A stretch of 64,000 nt of DNA from Homalodisca vitripennis (Eukaryota > Arthropoda > Insecta > Hemiptera > Cicadellidae), in the NCBI RefSeq assembly GCF_021130785.1, contig NC_060211.1:28691001-28755000 (forward strand), read 5' to 3'. How positions within the stretch are numbered: the stretch's first letter is position 1; each line of letters begins with the position of its first letter. Shown in pieces: positions 47,257 through 60,754 of this stretch. The notes beneath the pieces were generated by a model, which saw only the letters and a program-made list of their open reading frames with translations, was not told the DNA's origin and ran no database searches. Both the position numbers and the translations under genes were made by a program.

Positions 47257-50200
47257 AGATCTGAAAATCTTGAAGTGCTTTTAACAGATAATTTATAATA
47301 TTATGGTGGTATATTATTAATTATTGGCCAATATATTCAACCTGTTATGTTCTGAATTGTGTCCCAAAAATAAAACTAAACCAACTATGTAAAGTGCTTT
47401 GTAGAAACTTAATTGTGTATTCTAAACTGAAAATATACCATAATGTAATATTTTAACTGTTGGTATTTTTGTAGCACCAAGACATTAATATATATAACAA
47501 TGTTTTGCTTTAACAGGGCAACAAATTACGTTGGCACCATCATCTTTTTAAAATACTCGTAAATGTTATTAATTAGTTGTTATTGATTTAACACTTTGTT
47601 ATTGTTATCCATTTTGTTCTTCTATATTTAAGATTGTACAAAACAATATTGTTTCTTGTTTACCTTTTATAGCAACAGTATAATTTTGCTTATAAACTTA
47701 TCTTGTATTGATCCTAAATCTGCCATGATTGTCAGTTGAATTGTAGTGACAGTGAAACAAATTTCTAACAATGGAATTGGCAGATACTAGATTGTTTATC
47801 ATTTTAAAGGTGTTGTTGTTAAAACAAACTTTATTTTTATGCAAAATATTGTAAATAATAATCAAAATTAATATTCAAAACTTGTAAGCTGTACTGTACA
47901 ATATTAAGGGAACACTCTTTGTGATATCTTTAAGAATCCGTGTATCTAAAATGTTTAATGTAATTTTTAGATTTTGTGTAAAACAATCGATTCAACTGAT
48001 CGTAAATTCTAAACTAATCATTTGAACTTGATATGAGATATTATTTTTTGCACTCTTTACTACATACTTATTTATATAAAAGTTTTGTAGAAGCCATTAT
48101 TTTAAAACTAAGTTTAATTTGATTCAATATTATTCCGGTCATATCTTAATTTAACGTTGATCACTTTTTATATATTACTTGATTGAAGAAGTGTAATGCA
48201 GTAAGTACCAAATATTATCAGGTATATTTTTATATACGTACATGTACAGAAATATGTCATTAAATTTCACTGAAATTCTTGTAAGTCCAAAAACCTCTCT
48301 CTCTGACCCATCAAGTAGTTGTAAGACCAATACGATGTACTCTAAAATGAAGTCTTGTACACTCTAACACATGGTTTCTCATGTAATATATTATATTATA
48401 TTGTATCCTATTATATCTAGTCTAACTAAAAGCAATGAGTGAGAAACTGCAATTTAATATATAAGTCTATAATGCTGATCCTATGCCTTAAATCTTAGTA
48501 CATAGAACATCGAAATATATTTGACTTCATTCTTGATTATATATAGCTCGTAGATTGTATCATATAATGCATAAGGTTGAAATTTTGTTCGATTTCAATA
48601 TGTCATCACTGATATTCTATTTTACAACACTTTGAATTTTATTTATAAATAAATTATAAGATTTTCAGATAAATTGTGTGTTTTTGCCCTGTTTTTGCTA
48701 ATTTTCTAATAAAATAGAGGTGGGTACGAATAAGTACGTGGAGCGAGCGCAATGATTGGTTATGTTTTTCATTTTTTAATAGTTTTATAGGTTATTCAGT
48801 AAAAATATTTCAAAATTTATAATTTAAACATTAGAGAAAAGTATACACTTTACAAAAAATAAAAGCGTTTAGATGGGTATTACTTGTATATGTAAAATGG
48901 GACATCTCTCTTGATTCTATGATTATATATTTGTGTAATGTTGTAAAATGCATAAGGTTTAACATAATTCTTATGGAGGAAATCTTAAGGTCAATTCGCT
49001 AAGATCAATTCTTAAGACATCGAAACAAGGACTCAATACTAGTTAAACAATACAGATTTTGTCGTATCCATATGCGTAGGATAAGAAATTTCAGTTTCCC
49101 AAACTTCATCTTTGGTGCCATTGTATTTTATGTAGAAACGGTATGGTATTTCTTGTTGGTTTTGGTGGTGTAGACAACTAGTGCACAGGTCTTTCTGTCT
49201 GGAGCCCAAGGATGCGATGTTGTAGTTTGCTGCGTTATCAGACACATCGTGGCTAGGAAATTATATAAAGGAATCGGTTGGTCTCGTAACTATTAGACTA
49301 AGATGAGTAGAATACTGGGGTAAAACACGTTGAAAGTTGCACTATAATTTAATAACTATGTTCAAAAAATGTATAATGATTCCTAAGGAATCTTCTATAC
49401 ATATAATCTTTCAATAGACAAAAATGTAAGTTTATCGTTATGCTATAAAATATTGTTTGTTTGTTTATTTTGTTTTAACAAATGTGAAATATAGGCTTTA
49501 CAATGTTAAAAAGAATGTATTTCACATCAGTCTACTAAAAACAATAAAATAAACTATTTTAAATTAAGGGACAAAGTGTTTTCCTTTTGTTGGTAGACAT
49601 TTTATGTGATAATTTGCATGCAGTCAGTCGTTTAGAAAATCTAATTTCCTGGAAGCATTATTCTGGTCTACACGATTTCATTGTATTAATGAAAATATTT
49701 ATGAACATGTGTTTATTGTAATTTTCTGTAAACTCTAGTGTGTTATATATTAGACAAATCTGGTCACAAAGTACTTTGTGCTCTAGTTTTTTATTATTTT
49801 TACTACAATAATTTTTTTGGTGTAGAAGTATTATTTACGAATTTAATAGTCTAAAACATTTAAAATGTGAGAAATTATAGTGTCTCAAGTGTAAAAGGTA
49901 CCCACAAAAAACATGTTTTTGGCATTAATAACGGGTTTACATTCTTAAAAAGCTATTTTAAGTTTGCATGAAAAGAACACTTATCCACATTCCACATATC
50001 CACAAGAATGTAAAAACATAAAATGTTTATATCACCTTCAGTGGCATGTGAATGTGATATTTCAGCAGCCACAATACAACAGCAGTAAAATCAGTCAGCT
50101 GCAGTATAAGTCAAATAAGTGTTTAATATAAATAATACAGGGCGGAATTGTGTACAATACATTTAATGAAACAGATCAATACTGGAAGTAGGGTACTGTA

Positions 50201-51779
50201 TTGCAATTCTGTTAGTATGAAATATTAAATAATAAAAGTTCTTAAATAATAAGCACAGTAAAAATATTGAAGATTACAAATATACATAGAAATCTGAAAA
50301 ACAACTAAATATAAGTCGTAAGGTATCTACATTTATACAACAATAGAAAATTATTCCAAATAACAATTAAATACATTACAACGTTATGTTATGAAAACAT
50401 CCCCATATCACTGGTGTGCAATTTGAATGATAAATCCTCATTGTATCCGGTATTTTACAAAATCATCATTATTAAGAAATATGAGAAATATAGATCTATA
50501 GTAAACAATAGAGAGACCTCGTAAAAATGATACTAAAATTAAAAGTGTCGGGAATCGGAGTGCACCTAATATTCCTTTTAAAAACAAAAAATGTAATACT
50601 GACTCGTTTAAACTCAGTAGGTACACTTGCAGTAGTAGTATTAAAGTTAACAATATAAGCTGCATTAACTATATTGAGCAAATTGCAATATATGTGAACA
50701 GTTTACCAATGTTGTAATAGTATTTAAAGGTAATTGTAATTCAATTAACGTTATAATTTATATTTGGAAATATCTAATTTCATGTTAAATATACATATGA
50801 TAAATTATGAACATACTTGGTATATGGTATACTTATAAGTGTAATATGTATAGGGGTAGAGCAAAAATATTCTAGGTCAAATGAAAGTTGCCAACCGTTG
50901 GAATGTGAGGTAATATCAAACAGCATTTGAATATTGAACTCTTTAAGGCCTTGGGAAATTTTAAAAATCAGTACAGATTTTAAAAATATTATCCATTACA
51001 TGGCTATTGTCTGAATTGTCTCAGCTGATAGACAAACTGTAAGTGTTCACAACTTTATAAAATGTTGTTAATGGTGAGAGTTGAGTTTAAGATACCAATA
51101 CATTTTGGCCAAACCTTGGTTGATTTCTTGTTAAGGTGACTTGGTGTGTAAATACGAATCTGTCTGCTCCTTGCTCCATTGTTAGTTGAAGTGTCTTTTG
51201 GTGATAATGAGTAAAGGGTTACTGTAGAATTTCGTAGAATTGAGGAAATGGGAATGTTATGGATGCACCCATAACAATTGCCTACTCTACAATTGCCTGA
51301 AATATGGATCGATAATCATTGGCATAGCCAAAGAAATATAGAAGATTCATAATAGCAACAATTTTGAAATTAGAAGAGATTGGAAGGATACTTTGATTGA
51401 ATTCAAGAACATAAGTACTTTTTAGCTGTCAATAGTGTTGTACTAGAGTTATGAATATGTAGTAGATAAAAAAGAGTTACAGATTAATATCTGTAATATA
51501 AGTTTGTTCAAATTGGTTTTTAGTTTTAGATGTTAAAATTACTTTTCAAGATTTAATGAAAACTTTTTCTTTGCTGAAATAAGTTTTATACTCTCAGGAG
51601 CAAAAGCAAATGAAATCACTTTGGTCACCCAGTGGTCTATGTTACACCAGACTGTGGGTTTGATCCTATGTGAGGATTGTGTTTTTGATTGGCAGCAACA
51701 CAAAATGATAAGAAAGGAAATGGATGTACGTACAAAACTAAGTTACAATATATGTTGGTAACTAAATACTGAATTTCAT
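47257..51779. other. Intergenic DNA, no gene supported
   Basis: AT-rich throughout. A segment at about 51605-51690 has an A-box-like TGGTCACCCAGTGGTC and a B-box-like GGGTTTGATCCT and may be a worn tRNA-derived SINE. Small open frames (49039-49245 -, 50438-50681 -) show no family features. Confidence 0.35.
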
Positions 51780-52410
51780 GTAAATCACCCTACTTCTACA
51801 CGTGACACAGATGAAGATCTCTTAGAGATCCAGATAAATGGTTAACGTAGAAATTTCACATTGGAAGTGTATGTGCTAAATTGGCATCTGGAATTCCTTG
51901 TCCTTTGAAATTTATCAAAGCTTTGTAAGTCTGATGTTTTAATGATGCTTACTACAGATTAATATTTCCATACCTGTCCTTTGAAATTTCTCTTTGGGGT
52001 AGTTGCACCATATTAAACATGGAAACTTGGAAAGAGTATTTAGACCACAAAAAAAAGCTGTTCGATCATCGCATAATTGAGAGAGTCTTGTTGAAGTGCC
52101 TTCAGGGAGTACAACTTGCTAACTCTACCCAGCTTGTACAATTTAAAGACTTCATTTTACTGTCGATTTAAGTGTATTTTGACACAGGGCAGTGATATAC
52201 ATAGATACAAGACAAGAGCTCGGGAGAGCTTAACAGCATAGAACAGCAGCATTTGAACACCTCCCTTCTCAAGCTGGAATCAAACTCATTAACAGTCCCC
52301 TGAGACATTAAATTTTGAAACCAATCCAAACAAATTTAAACCCCAAATAAAACACTATCTGGTGTCTTGTGCTTTTTACTCAGTTGGCGAGTTCATGGAA
52401 CACATTCGGG
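51780..52410 (+). pseudogene. LINE ORF2 C-terminal remnant
   Basis: Frames on the + strand give, in order, KLASGI (about 51875), FLFGVVAPY (about 51990; the usual xxxWGxxA block), CSIIA / ESC / AFREYNLLTLPSLYNLKTSF (about 52060-52155; matching the family order R-I-I-A, E-S-C, ILTLPSLYI), RYKTRARESL (about 52205), LPSQAGIKLINSLPE-like text (about 52265-52300) and HYLVSCAFYSVGEFM (about 52355-52395). This is the C-terminal end of a non-LTR retrotransposon ORF2. Several stops and shifts are present. The catalytic part is absent, as expected for a 5'-truncated copy. Confidence 0.75.
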
Positions 52411-53494
52411 ATTGATATTCGCGGCAGTGTTGCAATCCTAGGGTTTGACCCCACGAATTTAGTTTGTTTGTATGTGTATGAATGTGTGCCTGCGTGCAGC
52501 TTTATGGAAATTTGAGAGATAATATATATATATATTGTCAAAGCAATTCTATCTTAGTCAACCTATCTGTTCAAGAAGTTCAAAGGCTGTTTGGGAAACC
52601 CCTTGACATGATTCCCCAGAAGTCACGCCTCAACTCAACTGAATCGTGTACAATTCAGACTAATTTGAATAATCGTGTTCGATGAGAATACTGTATGATT
52701 GGTCTCAATCACAGAGAAGATAGGAGAATCCAATAGTCTCATTGGACACTGTCCACTAGCGTTCAGTATACTACATGACTAGCAAATTCTGCAGACTGAT
52801 CCTACTTACTAATCTTTGTGGGATGTCAGGCTTTAATAGTTGTGTTTGTCTCAATATTGTTCTTTTATGTTATCTGGATTCCAAAGACAGTTCAGACATC
52901 CCACTGAAATCTCAGTGGGGTGGTAGTAACTAGGACCAGTAAACAGAATTATTCAAAGTGATATACAATTATACAAAGTAATACACAATTATGCAGAGTA
53001 ATAACTTGTCATTTGTTCAAAATACATTACTAGGTCTGACTATTGAATAGGGTTATGGAACAGTGTTCAGGTCAGACATACATAAGCCATCCTTTCTGTG
53101 CTCGATACTTAAATCAATTCCGCAATGCATGGTCTGAAGCACTTACAGTATACATCGTGGTTGTCTGGGAAAGCCAAAGGACCATCAAAGCTTAAACTGG
53201 CGGTGGTGGTTGAGGTCAACCTTTTTATAAATAAGTGTCAGACCAAACAAATCGTCTTTCTTTCTTAAAATACTGCAGTTTGATATCAATCAGTTTTACT
53301 TATATATAGGAATAATATTACTTTATAACCAGAGGCTTTACCTTCCATTTAACCGAACATTGCAATGCTCTACCTTTGCAAGAGTATAGACCATTTAAGA
53401 AACAAACACACAATAATTTACAAGTTTATGATACTAGTAATAAATAAATCTGCCTTTATACTAAATAATGTTTAACTATGAAATACAGACTAAA
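52411..53494. other. Intergenic DNA and probable 3' UTR of the - strand gene
   Basis: No coding feature recognised. The part next to 53494 is presumably 3' UTR of the secreted-protein gene. I did not find a clear AATAAA on the - strand close to its stop codon. Confidence 0.35.
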
Positions 53495-53593
53495 TTAAGT
53501 TTGATTCCTGGTTAGGTTTCTATTTGGTGAGAAATATGGCCTGATCGCTTCACGTAGCTCTTTCCTGAAGCTGGCTACATTCTTACCAGATTG
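53495..53593 (-). CDS. Unrecognised secreted protein, last exon
   Basis: After GTTTGTTTCAG on the - strand the exon reads QSGKNVASFRKELREAIRPY, then FSPNRNLTRNQT and TAA (53495-53497). It is phase 0 and 32 codons plus the stop. KNVASFRKELREAIRPYF is predicted to be amphipathic helix. NLT and NQT are potential N-glycosylation sites. I do not recognise the family. The upstream partner exon is at 56378-56518, and exons lying between cannot be excluded because every junction is phase 0. Confidence 0.7.
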   Translation of the reverse strand, partial: QSGKNVASFRKELREAIRPYFSPNRNLTRNQT

Positions 53594-56377
53594 CTGAAAC
53601 AAACGGAAATTTCAAACGAAACAAAAATACTTGGTTTGATTACAAATGTTCCAAGTTTTCCAGGTCATGTTATACAAAGCACAAATTTCACAAGCAACAA
53701 TCTTAGTTTGATTTGATTAATACTGGTTTGACTTACATTTTTATACGAGTCATACGCTACAAAAATATATCTAACGTAGGTCTTAATAATATTTGTACCA
53801 CAAATCCATAAATCAAAATCAAGAACTGAAAATCTGAATTTCATGTATTACACTTTATTTTATTCTCATAATTGTCTGCTAAAGAGTATATAATACGAGA
53901 TACAGGGTGTATGTAATTTTACAAGTTTGTAACGACTACAAAATTGACTTCACAAATTGGAATTTTTGTCAAATTACACAGTATATTGTTACTAATAACA
54001 CCTAAGCTTTAATTACCAGACAGGGTGTTATAATTAGTTAAGAACTTAGTAAATATTGTGGTGTGGAAGTGGTTGTTATGCAATTTTCAGGGTTGTAAAA
54101 CTTACTGCAGTGCAATTTATCAATAGATCATATTCTCTACCTAATATTTAAAACATTATATACAGTTTAATAATTCTTTAATGGTTGTACATACCTAAAT
54201 CAAACAACTGACCATGTACCTCATATTAAGCTTCTTGGCAAAATGAGGTCAGTGGGGCAATAGATAAAACCTCACCTTACTAGATTTATGGAATTAATAA
54301 AATAAACAAATCACTCAATACAATATCGATAGGGTCATAATTCATAATCCACCAGCCACCAAAACGGGTGTTCAATGGTTGGGAACATACTGTTATTAAT
54401 TAAACACTAGGTCCAACAATACACAGTATTTAGGCTACAAACAAAGGTGAAGGTAGTTTGATAAAACTTGTTTTATATGCGTTTATGTTACATCTGGATA
54501 TACAGCAAAGGTGGTACACGACAAACATAATTGTGAAATTACCTGCCAGTCGAATCCGATACCTGTGGGTGATAAGATAACTAATATTGAGGTAGCTTTA
54601 AATCAATCTAACAAGTAAGGAGAACACTGCGAAATTGATCTCTAATCTGTTGATTAAAATCTGGACACTACCTTCCCGCTCACCCTTGTCAACTGCTAGA
54701 TACACTGCTCACACGATCATCTGTACGTAATCCGTCTGTTGCATGGGCGTAGCCACGAAAACATTTGGGGGTACAAGACAAAATTGGGGGGCTCTCCCGG
54801 AAACATTCCAATTTAAGAAGCAAAATAATGAATTCTGCACAAAGATTTTATGTATTTGAACAGGTTGTATTGACGATCAATGTTCATAATTATTGTGGAG
54901 GCACTGATTTAGCAAGCTGTGTGGGATTAATAATCGAAATTGATTTGACTTATGTAGTAATGTAATTAAAAAACGATGATTTTATTGTCTACAAAACATA
55001 GTACACAGTGTACAAATCCACATTGAGAAATGATAATACGTAAAAGAGTTTTTAGAAAATTAAATTCTTCTTGACATCCAAACTATGGTATGTAGTACTT
55101 GCTCTGGAGAAATTGATATTTTCCCGTAGTGGACAGGGAGTAAGGCAAGTGCAGTCAACCACTCATTCCTCGTTTTGTTCCTTAAAAACCTTGACCCAAT
55201 ACAATCTTGAGAACGATCTTTCAGCAGTACATTTCAGTAATACTGAATTATTTATTTACATAATAATAATCGTTTACTAAAAAAGCAATTGAAAAAATTG
55301 AAAATTGGGAGGGGGGTCCCGACTCCCTCGCTAGCTACGTCCTTGGTGTGATGAAATAGCCCCAGCCACTGCTTTCTACGCGAGGAGCGAAGGGTCGATT
55401 CATAAGTAAACACAACAGATAAGATGTACAGATACAGTAATAGCTAAACATCTTCCTCCATTGTTAACTCACGTTACTTCCAAGGCTACTCACTACTGGC
55501 AGTGTCGCATGCTATTTCAGTGTAAGGCCGCTACGCTTCAGCACTGTCTACCTATACTCAAGAGTTTTGATCGTTTGCCGCTAGACAGCGCGCAAGCAGT
55601 ATTTACAAAGCAGAAACAAATTTACACTTTGAGTGATGGGTCTTGTTTGGTTTTACAAAATGAACTCAAGGAATCAACGTATAATAAATAACTATATCTT
55701 ATGCGGAAAGAGACTTCTAGTTTCATTGAAAGGAAATTATCTGCAAAAATTCGGTACCTACAATGTTTCAAAAGTAAGTATTTGCTAAGTTGCATGGTAT
55801 TGTATGACACAAGAACATAATGGTGGAAGATAAGTTTTAAAAATTATTTACACAACATAAACCGCTGTCTAAGATATATATATATATATATTGTTTATAT
55901 AAATGTACATCGAAGTTAACTAAGAACAGTAGTAGTATGTCGAAAATAATTTATCTAGTTAAACTTCTAAATACAGATAATTTTAGATGAATTTGTCAGC
56001 AATGCACGTTTAACCTCATATGGCACATCTCTCTTTTAGTTATGTCTATCCTAAATTAATTTCTGTTATACTTTTGGAAACTTTATTTACATAATAACAT
56101 AACTAAACATAAAAGCTTTTAAAATTATATAACCATAGGCCTAAGTTTTTAAATTTGTCCCAATTTTTATTTTTATCGTGTAGTTAGTTATTGTTTCATC
56201 AATACTTATCGTACTTTGACGGATCCAAAATATTTTATTTATTATATTTTTAGTTGTAGCCTAAACGTAACCATTTTCACATAATTTCCAAGTATTGTAA
56301 ACTACAGTGATTCAAAGACTTTGACCTATATCTGATAAACCAAAGCCACAAATCAGCCGTCATTACAGATAACTAAC
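53594..56377. other. Intron of the - strand gene
   Basis: AT-rich, and it contains the third miniature hAT copy (54742-55345). The block 55440-55690 is less AT-rich and has a 76-codon open frame on the + strand without known features. A short (AT)n run lies near 55875. Confidence 0.4.
54742..55345 (-). mobile_element. hAT-derived element, copy 3 (longer)
   Basis: The left end is CATGGGCGTAGCCACGA; the right end read on the other strand is CAAGGACGTAGCTAGCG. On the - strand between about 55265 and 55115 it keeps SVLLKCTAERSFSRLYW, the hallmark CxAERSFS of hAT C-termini, and then WLTALALLPVHYGKISIS, the LALLSVHY-type tail. This part is absent from the two shorter copies. GTCTGTTG and GTGTGATG at the two sides might be a worn 8-bp target duplication. 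It is a 5'-deleted transposon and not a gene of the host. Confidence 0.65.
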
Positions 56378-56518
56378 CTCAACTGCAGCCTGCCACTCCG
56401 AGTTGAAAAGCCGCACCAGACCTCGGTAGTTGTTTCCTAGAATTCTGAACAGTTGATCTCTCGTAATTGGAGTTGGAGGCTTCTCTGTGGTTGAATTTGA
56501 GTCATCTTCTGTTACCAT
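56378..56518 (-). CDS. Unrecognised secreted protein, fourth exon
   Basis: After CTTATTCAG the exon runs for 47 codons, phase 0 to 0: MVTEDDSNSTTEKPPTPITR, DQLFRILGNNYRGLVRLFNS, EWQAAVE, ending GAG|GTTAGT. The first half is acidic, Thr/Pro-rich and holds an NST glycosylation site. The second half (DQLFRILGNNYRGLVRLFNSEW) looks like an ordered helical segment that continues into the last exon. The internal Met at the exon start is not taken as a start because the upstream exons join in frame. Confidence 0.75.
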
Positions 56519-56784
56519 CTGAATAAGATTACGCCAATATATAATATAGATGGCCTAATATTTTATCGGACTTAAAATCCAAGAATACATTCAATATCAC
56601 AAGTAGGCTAGTACATTTTTATGGCTTGTTTTTCTATAAATGTAAATTTTCTCGTTCATCTTACTGTGGCTTAAATACGTTGTTAGAACTCAATTAAATA
56701 GTTCAATTAACTTAGATAACGATAAAAACTATTCTTTATAGCTAACTAAATTAAATAATTAATCAATAATTTAAAAACAAAATA

Positions 56785-56920
56785 TTTAATTATAAAAATA
56801 AAATAATTCATTATAAAAATAAAACATTAATTATACAAATAATTAATTAATTATTAAAATAACATAATCAATTATAAAAATAAAATAATTGATTATTTTA
56901 CTAAAAATAAATAATGAATT
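56785..56920. repeat. AT-rich tandem repeat, about 21-bp unit
   Basis: About six diverged copies of TTAATTATAAAAATAAAATA follow one another (the changing bases give TTCATTATA, TCAATTATA, TTGATTAT). The array lies in the intron between the third and fourth exons of the - strand gene. Confidence 0.8.
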
Positions 56921-57920
56921 GATACATTAAACTTTTTGGTGGTTTGTAACCTTGTTTTAACAATGATAATTTTGATTTAATGCCATTTACATGAAGATGT
57001 AAGTTTGAGCAAGAGCTGATACAAATATACAGATGAATATATACATGAATGATACAGATTTTGGACTGTTCCCTTCAAAAAATGACATTTTGCTAATGGC
57101 CAACAAAAAGTAAGTTCTTAGGACCGATGTTGATGTACTTTAACCAGTTTAAACTTCACACTTTTAGCTTTTACCTAACAAAATCTGACAATTCTTAAGG
57201 AGTACTAATATTCAAGGAATTATTTTTGACACCGTAAAGGATGTTCTTTCATTTTGACCTGTACGACTCACCAAACACGCAATTACTCAGTCCCATGGCG
57301 TTATGTATGGTTAAACTAATTTGAAAAAAAAAAAAATAGTCAATATGTTTAACAGAACTTTCTCCGAAGGAAATGCTGTATTTGTGACCACACCTTAGGG
57401 CGGGTCTAGTTTGCTTAGTATAGATCATTTAAAGGTTCTATTAGATCTATACCAAACCATTCCTCACTCCAAATTTTGGCCGGCTAGAATGGTCCAGTTC
57501 TATACAATACTTATGCATATCTTTACTAATAGTCCGTTACGATTCACACTCCAAACCAATTTTATGTAGGCCTCTAAATTGACCACTTGGCAAAAGAATG
57601 TGATAGTACGATTAACCTTTTACAGGGAGAAATAGCATAATTTTATAGCCATAGCGATGTCGAGCCTTTTAGCATCTCTGATGTTGTATTTATTACCTGT
57701 CAGTACTTATAGTCATAATATTGTGAGATCCAATTCACATAATGCGGACAATCTTCTTTTGGAGTTTAAGTACTCTTAAAACTTCACTTGACAAACCCCA
57801 GATTCTAATGGCATATTTTAACCTACTGTAAAAGTAAGCATAGTAAATTTGAAGGAACATTCTTCACCACAGGGTAAACAGCAACCTAACCTATAAATAG
57901 CAACTTTACAAACAACTTAC

Positions 57921-58004
57921 GTCAGGTGACGGTGTGGTTGTGGTGAATTGATCATTGAATATCCTGGTAATGTTTCTGACGGCTTGATTAGTCTCCGATA
58001 TTGT
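57921..58004 (-). CDS. Unrecognised secreted protein, third exon
   Basis: After TTTCTGTCGACAG the exon gives 28 codons in phase 0: TISETNQAVRNITRIFNDQF then TTTTPSPD, ending CCTGAC|GTAAGT. NIT is a potential N-glycosylation site and TTTTPSP a likely O-glycosylated or flexible linker. The exon fits its neighbours by phase and by composition (Thr/Pro-rich, continuing into the next exon's TEKPPTP). Confidence 0.72.
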
Positions 58005-59929
58005 CTGTCGACAGAAAGGTAAACATTGCATAATGAAACGTCAGAACAATGGAAGCTCTAATTCTGGATCGGTAGGTTATAATAAAACAGCCATACGAAT
58101 ACAATCAAACAGTTGTCTTTCAACAAACAAAACATTAAATTAAGCAATACCATAATAATTGTATTTTTTTTAAACCACTTTTGGATTTTGTCTTGAATAG
58201 TTCTCACTTTTTATCACCAATCTGGTAAAGAGTCGTTAGAGCTCGTTTGTATGCTAATTTCTGATTTCTTCCACAAGTTACAAAATACGTATAGGATACT
58301 GCCTATGTTTGGTTCCACCCTTCCTTTTTCTGTCTGTTTGACTAGAAACAACAGAGTTTTATTTACCAATTACGTCCAGTTTACAAAAAGTGGACATTAT
58401 ATGTTCTTAATGCTAGTTTGTAAATATTTTCGGAACAGATTAATTTACAGTTTTCTGGACAAAAACCACCAACTGCAACAGCTTTTTTAGGGACTTTATC
58501 AGCTTATATGACCTCTAGTCACATGAGATGACATGTCATATATAACATGACAAGTCATGTTTCTAGGTATGGCTGCTTTATTATTTTTCCAATTTTCATA
58601 GTTTCTTTTCCTCTTCCTAGAGTTTTTGATCTTGGGTGAACAATGCTTCTTTTCTCTTAGGGCTAAAGGTAATTGTTAGAAATTTACCTGTCCAGCTTCA
58701 ATGAAAGTGTTACCCACTAACATTTATCTCTAGAATTCATATTCACTATTTGAAGAGGAATAAAATGCTTATTAGTTGTCATGTTCAACTGGGTATACAA
58801 CAAACAAGCGTTACTTCAGTCTTACTGGCATGGCTATTTTGTATGCCTGAAGGGCAAATGTTAATGCAGGTCAAGGTATTGAACATGAAAGAAGGGCTCA
58901 CACTGTTCTTTATTCAATTAACGCTTAGTATTTTAAATGCAAATAGGTTCTTCTTCCTCTGGGTATCTCATTTATTATTAGTTTTTAGTCTATTCTCATT
59001 ACGCTACAACTTAATTTTACACATAAGCCCTTCATCCGTGATGATTTACTCATAATGTACAAAAATGTTACATAGGCCTTTTTTTATTATTAAATCCACT
59101 CACCCTATCAATTAATAAAAACATTCAAACGAATTCAATCGAACAGTTGTCTTTCAACCTGCGACCAACAAAAACTGCATTACGCAATAATACAGTAAAT
59201 CATATAATGTATAGTCATATTATTTCTTTAAACTATTAGGATATAAAGCATACAGGTAACAAACAATTTGGTACTTAACCTTCTTTACTCGTAGTCCCTT
59301 GATTTTCCAATGTACATACATCAGCGAGTATTTATTTCGCATTTAGAGGGTATACGTTGTAAATCACTGTATTTTATCCGAGCGGGTTTATCGCATTAAA
59401 TCGAGATATCGCTAGTGTCGGAGGATAGACTGTTCTACAACGATTATGGTTTACCACAAAACTTCGGTCCGATGCCACTACAGATCACTAGTCAATTTGT
59501 GTCAAGCTTGATAGCATGACATGGTGGCTCTTCAATTTATAACATTTACATTATGATTCGTAATAAACTTCTAAAGTGCATTTTGATAAAGTACGGGGTG
59601 TTTTAAGATATATAATACTAAGCATTTTTGTAGTTGATCGTAAAACTTGTCCAGTATCATGGTACTGGTTCATATGTTTATCCAAAACTAGCAGTTAACC
59701 TTGGCTTCACGTGCAAATTTCAAAATCGAAGTTGGTGGCCTTCTTAGTGAAAGCATTTATGATGTAATATGACGCAGCCCTATGATAGTTTTCAAACATA
59801 AGTACCAGGCATATACCTAGTAATTATTATTTCAAAACACATGCTTAAGAGACCTAAAAGGTAAATTAAATCGTTTCTGGTTAAGGTATTAAGGTTTTGT
59901 GCATGTTGGAACATATATTTCTGGTTCGG

Positions 59930-60660
59930 ATCAATCACATTTCTGGTGCCTCAGTTGAATTTATCTGTTCTAATACTCCGATTAAGAAATATATACCGTA
60001 ATTATATAGATCCTTGAAACCTACTTCGCCCATAAAGCGTCTAATTTTGGGCATAGTAACTTACTCCCGGTTTAAGGAATTTCTAGTACCATAAGTTAAG
60101 CCTCCAGATAAAGAAAGTATGTTTACATAAGTATGACTGAAAAACCTAAGCTACGGCGTTTTCAAACGATATAAAAGTGTCTATTCCGACAATTGAAATT
60201 CAATTTAAGTGAAATATATTACAGGTGTCACAGTTAAATTTGCCCTCATAAAGAAAACATATACATAAATTGGTATTCAAGACTTACTCCGGCCAAAAAG
60301 CGTCCACTAGCGACCTTCGCAATCTACATCCACACTTTAAAGATATTTAAAGTGCCAGTATTTGTAACTTGTTTATTATGGTAAAAAATTATGTATACTT
60401 ACGTACGAATGAAAAGTCACTGCAGTCAAATTGTCTTTAATGATTTTGTTGAGTTTACGTTGTTGCCCCGACCAAGAAAATATATAGCATATATATGTAG
60501 ATCTCGAAAACAAACTAATCAGATTAAAAAGTGCCTAACTCTCTTCTGCAGTATTTTTGGTGTTTTAGTTCATTCAGATGTCTTACCCCGATCAAGAAAA
60601 TACATGCGTACTTAAGCTGAAAAAGATTAAGCCAAAAAGCATTTACATCCATGGTTATCT
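59930..60660. repeat. Degenerate tandem array, about 120-140-bp unit
   Basis: A loosely conserved phrase (C-C-G-A-T-y-AAGAAAATAta) recurs at about 59980, 60104, 60245, 60468 and 60589. It is preceded each time by a GGTGyC-AGTT-like phrase and, in several units, followed by a C-rich GGCCAAAAAGCGTC-like phrase. The units are strongly diverged. The unit at 60459 (TTGTTGCCCCGACCAAGAAA) closely resembles 27731-27750 in the KCNQ intron, so a dispersed repeat family is likely. Confidence 0.55.
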
Positions 60661-60754
60661 TGTGATTTCTGTATAAGGGAAGTAGTGAAAAATCTTTGAA
60701 TGTAAGTTTATTCCACATTAAAAAATTATCTATTACAATAGGTTTTGCGTTATA

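Noticed and set aside
52380..52470. tRNA-like segment with GTTGGCGAG and GGGTTTGACCCC
   Set aside because: It overlaps the C-terminal part of the LINE remnant (HYLVSCAFYSVGEFM), which explains the sequence better.
58750..59055. 101-codon hydrophobic + strand open frame
   Set aside because: No splice context, no recognised family, and a composition typical of AT-rich sequence. Kept only as part of an intron note.
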